64,000 nt of DNA from a virus. Shown here piece after piece: positions 40,750-50,395 of the stretch. The stretch covers positions 1-64,000 of the IMG/VR virus record IMGVR_UViG_3300021093_003813, one strand, 5' to 3'. A model generated the notes under the pieces. That model made no database searches. It was not told where the DNA came from and worked only from the letters and a program-made list of their open reading frames with translations. How positions within the stretch are numbered: position 1 is the first letter of the stretch; each line of letters begins with the position of its first letter. The position numbers were made by a program, and so were the translations under genes.

Positions 40750-42981
40750 TTATGCCATTATAGCCAGAGCACGCATGCTGTTCACCGCAGGAATGTAGTA
40801 GGAATCCACACTAAGCATCACGATTTTCACAGCAAATGCAGTGAATTGACTGAATGTGGAACCACTGGATGTGTAGGTAAACACACCAGAGCTGTTCAAT
40901 CCTCCTACCACCGTGTCCTCATCATGACCATTTTTGTTGAACTTGTACACCAGCTCTCCAGCACCTAGACTGTTGCTGTTGGCACTTACAATCATCTGTG
41001 TCCAAGGACGGTTCTTGGGGTCTGTGGTATCACCTGGTGCTATTAGTTTTGCATACACTTTGATATCAGCTCCTGATGGAATTTCAGCATCCAAGAACAC
41101 CAACAAATCATCAGCATCAGATCCAGTGGGCAATGAAACCAGTCTGGTGTGATACTTGGAATTGCCTTGCACGTCTGTGGCTTCGTAATCCACAGTGATG
41201 ATGTCATCTGTGCCATCAATTGCTGCGTTAGATTCCAATGTGATGCCGTCTCTGGCTGTGACCGCACGAACCACGCCAATCACCTTGCCTGCAGAATTAC
41301 GAAGTACTGAACCATTGATAACTTGGTCAATGAAAGCAGTTTCATCACCTGAAGTTTTACCTGTCACGGTGGTGCTGCCAGTGTTGAAGGTGGATGTGCC
41401 TGACAATGTTCTACGTACACTACGAATCACATGCTCATATCCAATCACCTGTGACTTGGTGATGTCCACGATGGGTGAGATGTTGGAATTGTTGGTGGCA
41501 AAGTTCACTTTCACCAACACAGACCCCAAAGTGTCGTCTGAGATGTTCAACCCACCTGCCAGTGTTTCATAACTGTGTGAATACACCGTCTTTTCTTCGC
41601 TCAATGTGAAAATACCTTCTTTTTTCATCGGTGTGAAATCGGCAGGTTGCACTTCAGAAGAATTGTAGATTTTATGTTCAAATGAAAGAGAAGAATCATT
41701 GTATTCCACATAGGAAATGCCAGGTGACATTTGATGAATCAATTTACCTTCAACGTCATCTTCATATGGTTCTAAAGTTATCACAGCAGTTCCTGAGCTA
41801 GAAGCTGTAGATGTTCTCTTGATAGTTACAGTTTCACCTTCAGAGAATGTACCAGATGTGATTTCTGTATGTGCCACTTTGTTGTATCGGTCAAAATACA
41901 ACACAGAACCAATGGCACCACTGGTGCCACCTGTCAAGGTGTCACCCGCCAGAATTTCAACAGAATTGCTACTGATGCCAAGATAATCAATCTTTTTGTT
42001 CTTCAAAATCAAACTACCGCTGGACACAGTGAAGTTGGCTCGATATATAGTGAATTTCATGTCACTGGTTTCTGACACGGTCCAATTTACGCTGTTGCTG
42101 GACACATAGAAACGACCCGCAGCTGGTTGTTTGTCAATTTTTTCTTCTGTACCAATTTTGTTTTGACCCAACACAGCAGTCCATACTTCATATCCTTCTC
42201 TACCACCTGCTGGCAACAACACCATGGCATATTCTTCATTGTTCTTCAAGTACACAGGTGATGAAAATGTGAACTGTGTAGGTGCAGTAGCATCAGTTGA
42301 TGCATTCACATCTTTAGGATTCAATGTCACAGTGCTGAAAGGAATAATTTCTGTACCTGGATTTCCATTTGTAGTGGTACGAATTTGCAATGTGATGGGC
42401 ACTGTGGCAGAAGTTGGCCTGGTCTTGAAGTATATATCCACCTTTGTGATGAAAATACCATTGTCCAAACCAGACACAAAGAAGGTTTGAGCTATTGGAT
42501 CCTTGAAGGTGGTTGTGGATGGATTCACTGTAACAGTGCGTTCCACTGACAACTCTCTGGGAGAAGTGGAACGAGCGAATGTGATGTTGGGTGCTCTGGT
42601 GGATGCAATCTTACCTGTATCGTAGGTGATGGCACCGTATGAATTATATGTTGTGATGGCTACACAATCTGTCTGAGCATTTGGATCAGTGGGATGATTG
42701 ATAAGTGTAAACAATCTGGTGCCAGTTTTGAATGTTTCAGCAGGAATACGAAACACACCATCAAGTTCACCGCTATTATTTGTGACAAGATTTCCACCAA
42801 ACGCAGTTGCAACAATAGGACGGCAATGGTCTGTGACTGACTGTCCATCAAAGAAAGGAAACACCTGAGTGTTGGGTTTCAATCCCTTGGCAGTGAAGTT
42901 GATGGTGGCACTGCGCATATAGGATAGTGGTACATCTGTTGGCAGTTGTAGAGTTGGGAGTCCGGCGCCGAGTTCGGTCAT
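40750..42981 (-). CDS. Large tail/baseplate structural protein (DUF4815 partner)
   Basis: 743 residues, strand-rich. The N-terminal RSATINFTAKGLKPNTQVFPFFDGQSVTDHC (about 23-53) and KDPIAQTFFVSGLDNGIFITKVDIYF (about 156-181) are blocks seen in large structural proteins that follow DUF4815 genes in marine T4-like phages. The middle has SVEILAGDTLTGGTSGAIGSV and FNTGSTTVTGKTSG modules like those in gp13. It lies between the DUF4815 gene and the fibres, where T4 keeps gp9-gp12, so a distal baseplate or fibre-anchoring role is inferred. Confidence 0.7.
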   Translation of the reverse strand: MTELGAGLPTLQLPTDVPLSYMRSATINFTAKGLKPNTQVFPFFDGQSVTDHCRPIVATAFGGNLVTNNSGELDGVFRIPAETFKTGTRLFTLINHPTDPNAQTDCVAITTYNSYGAITYDTGKIASTRAPNITFARSTSPRELSVERTVTVNPSTTTFKDPIAQTFFVSGLDNGIFITKVDIYFKTRPTSATVPITLQIRTTTNGNPGTEIIPFSTVTLNPKDVNASTDATAPTQFTFSSPVYLKNNEEYAMVLLPAGGREGYEVWTAVLGQNKIGTEEKIDKQPAAGRFYVSSNSVNWTVSETSDMKFTIYRANFTVSSGSLILKNKKIDYLGISSNSVEILAGDTLTGGTSGAIGSVLYFDRYNKVAHTEITSGTFSEGETVTIKRTSTASSSGTAVITLEPYEDDVEGKLIHQMSPGISYVEYNDSSLSFEHKIYNSSEVQPADFTPMKKEGIFTLSEEKTVYSHSYETLAGGLNISDDTLGSVLVKVNFATNNSNISPIVDITKSQVIGYEHVIRSVRRTLSGTSTFNTGSTTVTGKTSGDETAFIDQVINGSVLRNSAGKVIGVVRAVTARDGITLESNAAIDGTDDIITVDYEATDVQGNSKYHTRLVSLPTGSDADDLLVFLDAEIPSGADIKVYAKLIAPGDTTDPKNRPWTQMIVSANSNSLGAGELVYKFNKNGHDEDTVVGGLNSSGVFTYTSSGSTFSQFTAFAVKIVMLSVDSYYIPAVNSMRALAIMA

Positions 42982-42993
42982 GATTTATCTTTG

Positions 42994-45900
42994 TTAAATT
43001 TGGTTAACATCTTGGAAAGCAAAAGAAGATATTTGATCGAATTCTCCACTGAGCGAGGGCACCCCGCCGCCACCGTATGATACGGGTTCACGACCACCGC
43101 TGCCTCCGCCGCCAAGGTCTGCGGGGATGTAGGTTGATGGTGTTTCTTCTACAGGAGCAGGTGAATCTATTGGCAAGGAGATAGGGAATCCTTCTTCTAA
43201 AATTATTGGTGTGACTTCAATGATGGCTGGAGGTCCTAAAACACCACCCACAGCGTTAATCTTGATGGGCTTCAAATTCCAATCCTGTTCAATGAATACA
43301 GGAGGTCTTTCCTTTTTGACAGGGGGAGGAGGGGGCTCGATAAGGATGATTGGCTCGGTGACACCTACACAAGTAGGAACAAAAGTTTCTACAATTTTTT
43401 CCAAGTGACGAACCACTTCCACTTGTTTCTCCACTTCCTTGATGATGACTTCTGTGTTGTAATTATTAATGATTTGTGGTTGTGTTCTGTGTTCAAACCA
43501 AACATCTTCTGCTGGAATCAATCCGATGCTACCTTCATAACCGTAAACCACATTGTTGGTCACAGACACAGATTCAGAGGCATAGGGATTTTCAGAGAAC
43601 ACTTCATGTTCATATGGCAGCGTAGCAATTTCACCATCAGATGGATAACTCACCAGGTCTGGACGGAAATCTTCTGCCAAAATGGCTGCTGTGATGTTGG
43701 TGTAGGTGATGAGACCTGTGGTGCTGGTGGTGGTGCCTGTGACGGTGAATGCCGTGTTGGCCACAAAAGTTCCTGTGCAATTCACCAAGTACAATCTTGA
43801 CCACTTGAAGTTTCCACCACGTGCAATTTCCACAATATGTTCTATTTCACCCGTGGCACTTGATGTGGCTTGTGACACTGTTTCACCCACAGCAAATTTG
43901 GTGGCACCTACTGTTTGACGAACCACAATTTTAGCATCTTTAGGAGCCAACACCACACTGCTGGTGCTAGACACTTCAAGGTCAATTGGGTCAGAGTCCA
44001 ATCTAGGTGACAAAACTCCTCGGAAAATCAAACAGTTATTGGTTTCATTATTGATATTGACTTTGTCCGCTCTGTCAAATGAATCCACCAACACACCATT
44101 CTTGAATCGTTCTTCACCTGAATCATTGTAAATCAGAGTGTTGATGGTCTTTTGTTCCAAGAAGGACAACTTGGTGAATTCTTCCAAATTACCCAAACGC
44201 TTGTCAATCACACCAATGTCCGCCATGGTGTACCGACGTTGTAAAGCTGCCTTGCTGAAACTGGAAGCGTTGGCGGGACGACCTGCCAACTTGGCAGCTT
44301 TAGGTGACAATGCCGGGAAGGGAGGTAGTTGCAACACACCTAGATCCATACAATTGGATGGCAATCTTGGCGTCAAGGGATTTTCAGATGCCTGTCCTTC
44401 AATCACTGTGAAGTTGCCATCAGCATCCAGAATCACTCTGTCCACACGCGGCAGATTCCATTCAACATCTGTGATGAATTCTTCTTGTGGATGAGGAAGA
44501 AAATGTGGTGTGAATCCTGTGAAGGATTTTGTGGATGCGGTGTAACCAATAGGATTGATGTTGGATGAAGTCAGTGTGGTGGTGGAAGTTGCCACGTTGG
44601 CCACAGTGACACGGAAATCCAAAACATCTCTCATTTCATATTTCTTACCATTACTACCTACGTACAATGGCATCTTGTGCCAATCAATTTCTGAGGCGGT
44701 AGGGCTATCACCTTGTGTAGGCAAAGGATAGCTGTCCACATTGAAGAAGGCACCTGCATTGTGTACAAAGTGATCCACACGAATCACATAGCGACGTTCT
44801 TCCAGGAAGCTTCCACTCACAGTTCCTAAATTGTAATGACTGTCTGTTTGTCCGTTTTTGATTTTGAATTGACCTGTAAAGTCATCACCTGAAGCATCAA
44901 TGGTGGCCCAGGCGGTTTCCACGTCACCTGCCTTGATGTAATCCAACGCATAAATGTCACACAGACCCAATGAAGGTGAGGTGGTGAACTTCTTGGCCAC
45001 CACATCCCAGTTTGGATGCACCACACGAAGAGGTGTGCTACTTGTAGTGGTGATGTTAGCGGCGGAATTGGCTGTCAACACTACAATTGGACCAGTTGAA
45101 GTTCCATCATTTCTTGCTGTCACAGATGACACAGTGCCCAACAAAGCATTGGCGGAGGTGTAGATGTTACTGCCTGCTGGACAATCTTCTGAAGTGATGT
45201 TCACAGCAGCGTTATATGCAAATGTGATGTTGGCAGAACCAGTGCTTGCTGTTGCCACTAGGTAGGTGCTACCACTGACAAAACCTAGTTTCTTGGTGGC
45301 TTGAATTCTGATGTATCGGTCTTTGTTCAAAGTTTTGGTTCTGGGAGTGACATCAGAACGTGACACTGAAGCCAACACAGACACCGTGGGTGAACCAGTC
45401 AAACCACCAGGTGTATGAATATTGAAATTGATGGTGTTGGTGCCAGGTGTCACAGTCATGTTGCCACCAGTCATGTTGATGACTTGACCGGCTGTGTAAA
45501 CAGCACTACCTGTGCTTACCGCAGTTTCTGCTACCACAATGAATTCAGCTAGAATAGTGGCGTTGGTGGCAGAAGTGAAAGCGAATGTTTCATCACCTGA
45601 CACACTGATGGAAGCTGAACCGTTAGCAGCTACAGCCACAGATGTGAAATGTTTTCTGTATGTGAATGAATTGTCAAGTGTGTTGGGTTGCAACGTCTTG
45701 ACATAATTGTATGTGGTGGGAAAGATGTAAGGTGAGTATGTAGATTCTTTCAACACAGCAGGAGTAGTTACCACGTCAGCATGAAAGTCTTTGGCTGCAT
45801 TATCACGATACAATCCACGAATGTCTGCCACACTACCGCCAGTCATTTCAATATCATACAAGTACACACGATATTGTGCGGCTGCGGCACCAGGTGTGCC

Positions 45901-47202
45901 TGTGATGTATTCCACAGTGGCAACACGTGCTGTACCAATTTCTGAACCTGGAGCTGATGTTGCTGAATATGTTGTGGCTGTGACAGCACCTGCAGCTGTT
46001 CCTCGTAGTGAAATCAAGGCACCATTGGAAGGAAAACTACCACACAATTCATCCACAATCAAATAGTTGCCGTAGGCTGTGGACAATCTGACGGCTGTTC
46101 TTTCAAGGGTGTTTGTGGGCTTCTCAACATCCAAATATTTGGTGGCAAACAGCTCATATTCAAAGCCTCGTACATAGGCTTTGCCAGGTTCCACTCCTAG
46201 GGCCAGTTTGCCATTGTCACCACCTTGTCCTGATGTGTACACACCATCAGTGTCATCATCCACAAGATGTTCACGAATATGATAGTTGAAAGGACGTACC
46301 ACGTAGTCACCTGATTCATCATAGGTTCTACGTGCCAATGTGTTGTTTAATTCTGCAAATTGTGTTCTGTCATACCGACGGCTGATGGCACCAGCATTCA
46401 CTTCATACAGAATGAAGAATCCTTCCACTGTTTCATTGATAGGGAAAGCCACCAATTCAGTAGACAGTTTGAATCTATCAGCACCTGGAGCAGTGTAATT
46501 GAATGCACCTTGTGCTGGATCCAACAATGTTTCATCATCATCAGAGGTGATGATTTCTTCATTTACTGAGAAACCTACTTTTTTGCTAGGTGTCTCACTG
46601 TACTTTTCCAACACGATGGTTTGTGCGTAATGACGAATGAAGAAGCCGTTGGCATACACCACACCATCACCCACAGAGAACAATGAACCCTTGGTGATAG
46701 GTGTTTCTGAAACGTCAGCAATGATTACTGTGATGTTTTCATCATCATCTTGGGTGAGCACTTCATCAGCAGCAAATGTTTCTGTGGTACCACTATCACC
46801 TTGTGAGATGTACTGGAGGAACAATGCCTTGTATGTGGTGGTTTCACTACCAGTAGCCACCTTCTTCACAACAGCTTTTACATTATCATCAGCACCTACC
46901 AATGTTTTTCCTTCCAATGCCAACAAATTTTCGTCTGTGATTTCTTGACCGGAAGTATCAGTATCAAGAATTTTCACAACATCCACACTAAAGTTTGTGG
47001 ATTCTGGACATCCAGAAATCACACTACCTTCCTTGAAGATGTTGTCACCAAATCTCTTGACTTGATCCTGTAGGATGGTTTGAAGTTGTGTTAGCTCACG
47101 AGCTTGAACTGAAAACCCTGGTTTGAACAGAACCTTGTGAAAGTTCTTGTTCAAATCAAAGTCATCATAGTATGGATAGGTGTTGAGATTAAGCTTGGCC
47201 AT
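42994..47202 (-). CDS. DUF4815 virion structural protein
   Basis: 1,402 residues. The first ~110, with NTYPYYDDFDLNKNFHKVLFKPGFSVQARELTQLQTILQDQVKRFGDNIFKEGSVI, are the DUF4815 signature found in baseplate-region giants of marine T4-like phages. The centre is strand-rich with many Thr/Ser turns. Late in the protein are TSG-type modules (FAVGETVSQATSSATGEI). The C-terminus has a proline run (EPPPPPVKKERPPVF) and a glycine-rich end (GGGGSGGREP, YGGGGVPSL), likely flexible linkers. Position after gp8 fits a T4 gp9/gp10-like baseplate role; this is inference. Confidence 0.82.
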   Translation of the reverse strand: MAKLNLNTYPYYDDFDLNKNFHKVLFKPGFSVQARELTQLQTILQDQVKRFGDNIFKEGSVISGCPESTNFSVDVVKILDTDTSGQEITDENLLALEGKTLVGADDNVKAVVKKVATGSETTTYKALFLQYISQGDSGTTETFAADEVLTQDDDENITVIIADVSETPITKGSLFSVGDGVVYANGFFIRHYAQTIVLEKYSETPSKKVGFSVNEEIITSDDDETLLDPAQGAFNYTAPGADRFKLSTELVAFPINETVEGFFILYEVNAGAISRRYDRTQFAELNNTLARRTYDESGDYVVRPFNYHIREHLVDDDTDGVYTSGQGGDNGKLALGVEPGKAYVRGFEYELFATKYLDVEKPTNTLERTAVRLSTAYGNYLIVDELCGSFPSNGALISLRGTAAGAVTATTYSATSAPGSEIGTARVATVEYITGTPGAAAAQYRVYLYDIEMTGGSVADIRGLYRDNAAKDFHADVVTTPAVLKESTYSPYIFPTTYNYVKTLQPNTLDNSFTYRKHFTSVAVAANGSASISVSGDETFAFTSATNATILAEFIVVAETAVSTGSAVYTAGQVINMTGGNMTVTPGTNTINFNIHTPGGLTGSPTVSVLASVSRSDVTPRTKTLNKDRYIRIQATKKLGFVSGSTYLVATASTGSANITFAYNAAVNITSEDCPAGSNIYTSANALLGTVSSVTARNDGTSTGPIVVLTANSAANITTTSSTPLRVVHPNWDVVAKKFTTSPSLGLCDIYALDYIKAGDVETAWATIDASGDDFTGQFKIKNGQTDSHYNLGTVSGSFLEERRYVIRVDHFVHNAGAFFNVDSYPLPTQGDSPTASEIDWHKMPLYVGSNGKKYEMRDVLDFRVTVANVATSTTTLTSSNINPIGYTASTKSFTGFTPHFLPHPQEEFITDVEWNLPRVDRVILDADGNFTVIEGQASENPLTPRLPSNCMDLGVLQLPPFPALSPKAAKLAGRPANASSFSKAALQRRYTMADIGVIDKRLGNLEEFTKLSFLEQKTINTLIYNDSGEERFKNGVLVDSFDRADKVNINNETNNCLIFRGVLSPRLDSDPIDLEVSSTSSVVLAPKDAKIVVRQTVGATKFAVGETVSQATSSATGEIEHIVEIARGGNFKWSRLYLVNCTGTFVANTAFTVTGTTTSTTGLITYTNITAAILAEDFRPDLVSYPSDGEIATLPYEHEVFSENPYASESVSVTNNVVYGYEGSIGLIPAEDVWFEHRTQPQIINNYNTEVIIKEVEKQVEVVRHLEKIVETFVPTCVGVTEPIILIEPPPPPVKKERPPVFIEQDWNLKPIKINAVGGVLGPPAIIEVTPIILEEGFPISLPIDSPAPVEETPSTYIPADLGGGGSGGREPVSYGGGGVPSLSGEFDQISSFAFQDVNQI

Positions 47203-47208
47203 GTGTTA

Positions 47209-49866
47209 TTAGAAGTTGATAAACAATTTGAATGTTTCTGTTTGTTCAGACTGACGCACCAATGGTGCGATATTACTCAGATAGATAACTTCACCTGCAC
47301 GTTGAGAAATTTCAGGCTCAACCAATGAGGTGATGGTCAACCCAGATTCACCTGTTGTGACATTTTCCAATATGGATTCATCACTGATATTATTTATCAC
47401 TGGTAGCAGATAAACAGTTGTGTTGTCCACATATGCCACGATGTACTCTCCATTACTATCTGTAGTCACAACATCATCAAGATTGTATTTGGTTCCATCA
47501 GGCACTGTTATCACGAAACATGCGTTACCTGTGTTGGCAGAGAACAAAGTTTCATTGTCAAATGTCTTAATGTTTTTGATGACGCCATATTGACGAAAAT
47601 CATTTTCTAGGAAAAAATCTTCTTGAAAATCTTCAATGGCTACTGCGATGCCTATTGTTGTGGCAAACAATTCTTGTGGAATATTGGAACCATGACCGCC
47701 TTGAGGTGAAATCACGGCACGAAGTTCACCCTCTGTGCCATCACCACTGATGTTCAATTCAGCAAATGAGTATCCTGTGCCACGGTCTGTGATGGTGACG
47801 GCAGTGATTTCACCATCCACCACTGTCAACTCAGCTGCAGCTCCAGTGCCATCACCGTTGATGGACACACTAGTGGTGGCTTGAACATATCCGGAACCAC
47901 CATCAACAATTTCTATGAAATCAATTTGTCCGTTGGTGGCAACAGCATATCCAGCAACATTTTGATTCACAATGTTGGGCAAGTCTGTGGTTTCAATAAC
48001 CACAGAACCTGAAGCACCTGTACCACCACCACCAAGAATCAACACAAATGCAAAGCTGTATCCAGAACCGCCATCAGTGAGATTCAATTCTGTAACCAGA
48101 CCTGCGGATATCTCAGCTGTGGCTTCAGCACCAACACCATCACCTACAATGATGACTGTTGGTGTTGTGGTGTAGCTGGATCCTTGGGAATCTAGAATTA
48201 TTTCACTGATGGTGCCGTTATGGTCAAATCGTGTGGATGTACCATAGAATTTCACTGGGATGTAATCATCATTCAGAAATTTCACACGGTCTGCAGCAGG
48301 AACTTCATACATCAACTGCCAGGTGTATCCATCAGACAATGTTTTAGGACCCACTTCTGAGAAGGCAGGTAGCACTGTGGATGGATTGCCATTGTTGTTG
48401 TCCAAACACTTGTAGATTCTGAAATTGTTACTGTTGAACGCATAGAAATCTTCATCTGATATATCCACAGTGTCATCATATTGCACATAGATGGTGTCAG
48501 CTTCCCAATCAATTCTTCTTGCCATCAATGTAATATCACTAGGATTCACCTTCTTCACACCTAAAATGTTTCTCTTTACAGAACTGTCCTCAGAACGTGT
48601 GTCCACAGGAGTAGGTGCTGTAGGTTCTGTTGCCCATTCCAAAGGACGAGACAAGAACACGTAGAAGAAATCATGTGGGTTGGGAAAATTGGTTATGGTG
48701 AAGGTGTTGATGGTCACAGTTTGATCCAAGGGACCTGTCAACGTGGTGTCACCCAGTCCGAATAGAGGAGTGATGTTGATGGCAGTACCAGCATCAGCAT
48801 TGGCAAATGTAGTGGCCAACTTGATGGTATCGGCTGTCACTTTGATGATGAAATAATTAGTGCTATCTGTCAATGTTGCAATTGAGCCAGAATCTTCCGT
48901 GTATGTGACTTCTTGTCCAGTCACAAAACCATGGTCAGGTAGATAGAATGTGTTGTCAATTTTCAGAAATGCTTGTGCACTGTTTCCTGTGCCTGTGAGA
49001 TTGATGGCTGATCCTCCAGATGTCGAGGACACTTGGAAGGTGTTTGCGGTGGCTCCCACCACAAAGTATTCAGTCTCATTTACCAATCCTCCGATGGCAG
49101 TGCCACCATTGGAAAAGTAACTAACTATATCACCGTTAGAAAATCCATGGGAGGAACTGGTGATGGTTTCTGTGGCTGTGTTCACACCTGAGGTTAACAC
49201 ATTCACACCATGTAAATTCAACAGTTGTTCATCCACTGCAGCACCTTCAATGTATTCTTCCACAAGAATCAGTTGAAAGGCAGAACCTGATGCAGCGGAT
49301 GCATTTATATTGATGGCAGTAGGTGAGGATGCAATGGCAAATGCCCGACTTGTTGCCAGTTTGATGGTGTCATCATCTATCACAATAATGAAATAGGACA
49401 CAGCGTTCACCAGATTGGTGATGCCAGCTGCGGCGCCATTTTCGAAATAAATCACCTTGTCACCTTCATTGAATCCATGATCCACGTAGGTGATGGTGTC
49501 TGCACCGTCATCCACATCAGCGGCCGCGAATTCTATTCCATTGATGGTGAGTGTGGTGACTTCTTCACCTATGGGTGTCAGAAGTTCCACACTGGTACCA
49601 TCTGTGGCAATGTAGTCCTCAGTTAACACTTTGTCACCATCTACAAAGACTTCAATTCTTCCAGGTGTGTATGTCAAAGTTTTACCTTTGATGTCCTCAC
49701 CTGTGAATGTAGTGTCTCCAGCAGTTGCCGAATAGGTGTACATTGTGGTGTCCAAAGTGTTCAGAGTGTTCAACTCTCCACTAGGGACATTCAATGTGTT
49801 TACAATATCTCGGTGAAAACTGCGTGCAAGTTCCGTCCGGAACCTAATCGGCAATAATGCTGGCAT
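47209..49866 (-). CDS. gp8: Baseplate wedge gp8-like protein with large insertions
   Basis: 885 residues against 334 in T4 gp8. The gp8 core is recognisable at about 385-540: FFYVFLSRPLEWATEPTAP, then KVNPSDITLMARRIDWEADTIYVQYDD, FRIYKCLDNNNGNPSTVLP and LSDGYTWQLMYEVP, and near the end FFLENDFRQYGVIKNIKT. Inserted before it are three HGFxxGDxVxYxxxG modules (about 130-350). Inserted after it are about four GSGY...GDGTGA modules (about 560-720). These are strand-rich decorations probably exposed on the wedge. Confidence 0.78.
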   Translation of the reverse strand: MPALLPIRFRTELARSFHRDIVNTLNVPSGELNTLNTLDTTMYTYSATAGDTTFTGEDIKGKTLTYTPGRIEVFVDGDKVLTEDYIATDGTSVELLTPIGEEVTTLTINGIEFAAADVDDGADTITYVDHGFNEGDKVIYFENGAAAGITNLVNAVSYFIIVIDDDTIKLATSRAFAIASSPTAININASAASGSAFQLILVEEYIEGAAVDEQLLNLHGVNVLTSGVNTATETITSSSHGFSNGDIVSYFSNGGTAIGGLVNETEYFVVGATANTFQVSSTSGGSAINLTGTGNSAQAFLKIDNTFYLPDHGFVTGQEVTYTEDSGSIATLTDSTNYFIIKVTADTIKLATTFANADAGTAINITPLFGLGDTTLTGPLDQTVTINTFTITNFPNPHDFFYVFLSRPLEWATEPTAPTPVDTRSEDSSVKRNILGVKKVNPSDITLMARRIDWEADTIYVQYDDTVDISDEDFYAFNSNNFRIYKCLDNNNGNPSTVLPAFSEVGPKTLSDGYTWQLMYEVPAADRVKFLNDDYIPVKFYGTSTRFDHNGTISEIILDSQGSSYTTTPTVIIVGDGVGAEATAEISAGLVTELNLTDGGSGYSFAFVLILGGGGTGASGSVVIETTDLPNIVNQNVAGYAVATNGQIDFIEIVDGGSGYVQATTSVSINGDGTGAAAELTVVDGEITAVTITDRGTGYSFAELNISGDGTEGELRAVISPQGGHGSNIPQELFATTIGIAVAIEDFQEDFFLENDFRQYGVIKNIKTFDNETLFSANTGNACFVITVPDGTKYNLDDVVTTDSNGEYIVAYVDNTTVYLLPVINNISDESILENVTTGESGLTITSLVEPEISQRAGEVIYLSNIAPLVRQSEQTETFKLFINF

Positions 49867-49876
49867 TAGTTTTTAA

Positions 49877-50335
49877 TTATGAAAGTGTGACAGTCCAAGT
49901 GATGGTCATAGCGTCTGATGCACCTTTGTTCACTACTGAGAACACAGTGCGGCACAACATGGTACCTGCTGATGAAGCATTGAAGATACCTGCTTCCACT
50001 AGAGCACCTGTACCTGTACCAGCTGCGAATGTACAAACATATTGCACAGAGTCGTTGGCGGTTGATGAGGTGGTTTGTGTTGATGATGTCAAAGAAGTAC
50101 GTGAGCCTGCCACAGCTGCACCTAGAGTGGTGTTGCCAGCTGCTGCTGCTGTGTTGTCTGTACCCACTTCCATGTGTGACATCACACCTGAAGATGTGCC
50201 AATCATACGTGAAGAGATGTATGCTTTACCTACAGTCACCACTAGATTGTCAATGTTCCGTTCTTCTTTTACTACACCATTTTCATCATGTACTACAATC
50301 TTCACCTTACCGGTTGCTTTGATTAGTTCTTCCAT
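49877..50335 (-). CDS. Conserved virion structural protein
   Basis: 152 residues. The layout KATGKVKIVVHDENGVVKEERNIDNLVVTVGKAYISSRMIG (about 5-45), MEVGTDNTAAAAGNTTLGA (about 55-73), then GALVEAGIFNASSAGTMLCRTVFSVVNK (about 111-138) and a closing strand is a widespread small tail protein family of dsDNA phages. Role unproven, possibly a fibre or baseplate decoration. It has its own late promoter and sits between gp8 and the gp7-position gene. Confidence 0.72.
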   Translation of the reverse strand: MEELIKATGKVKIVVHDENGVVKEERNIDNLVVTVGKAYISSRMIGTSSGVMSHMEVGTDNTAAAAGNTTLGAAVAGSRTSLTSSTQTTSSTANDSVQYVCTFAAGTGTGALVEAGIFNASSAGTMLCRTVFSVVNKGASDAMTITWTVTLS

Positions 50336-50381
50336 TGTTTTCCTCTGGTTTTAAGTTGATGAAACTACGAATCAATACTAG

Positions 50382-50389
50382 TATTTATA
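50382..50389 (-). promoter_or_regulatory. Late promoter TATAAATA before the 152-residue gene
   Basis: Exact octamer on the minus strand in the 60-base gap; start point near 50,376, about 41 bases before ATG 50335. It would also feed gp8 and the genes behind it. Confidence 0.85.
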
Positions 50390-50395
50390 CAAAAT

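Noticed and set aside
47391-47400. GATAAATA inside gp8 as a late promoter
   Set aside because: It lies within the coding region near the gp8 end with no gene start at a suitable distance; likely chance, as for GATAAATA inside gp46 near 3460.
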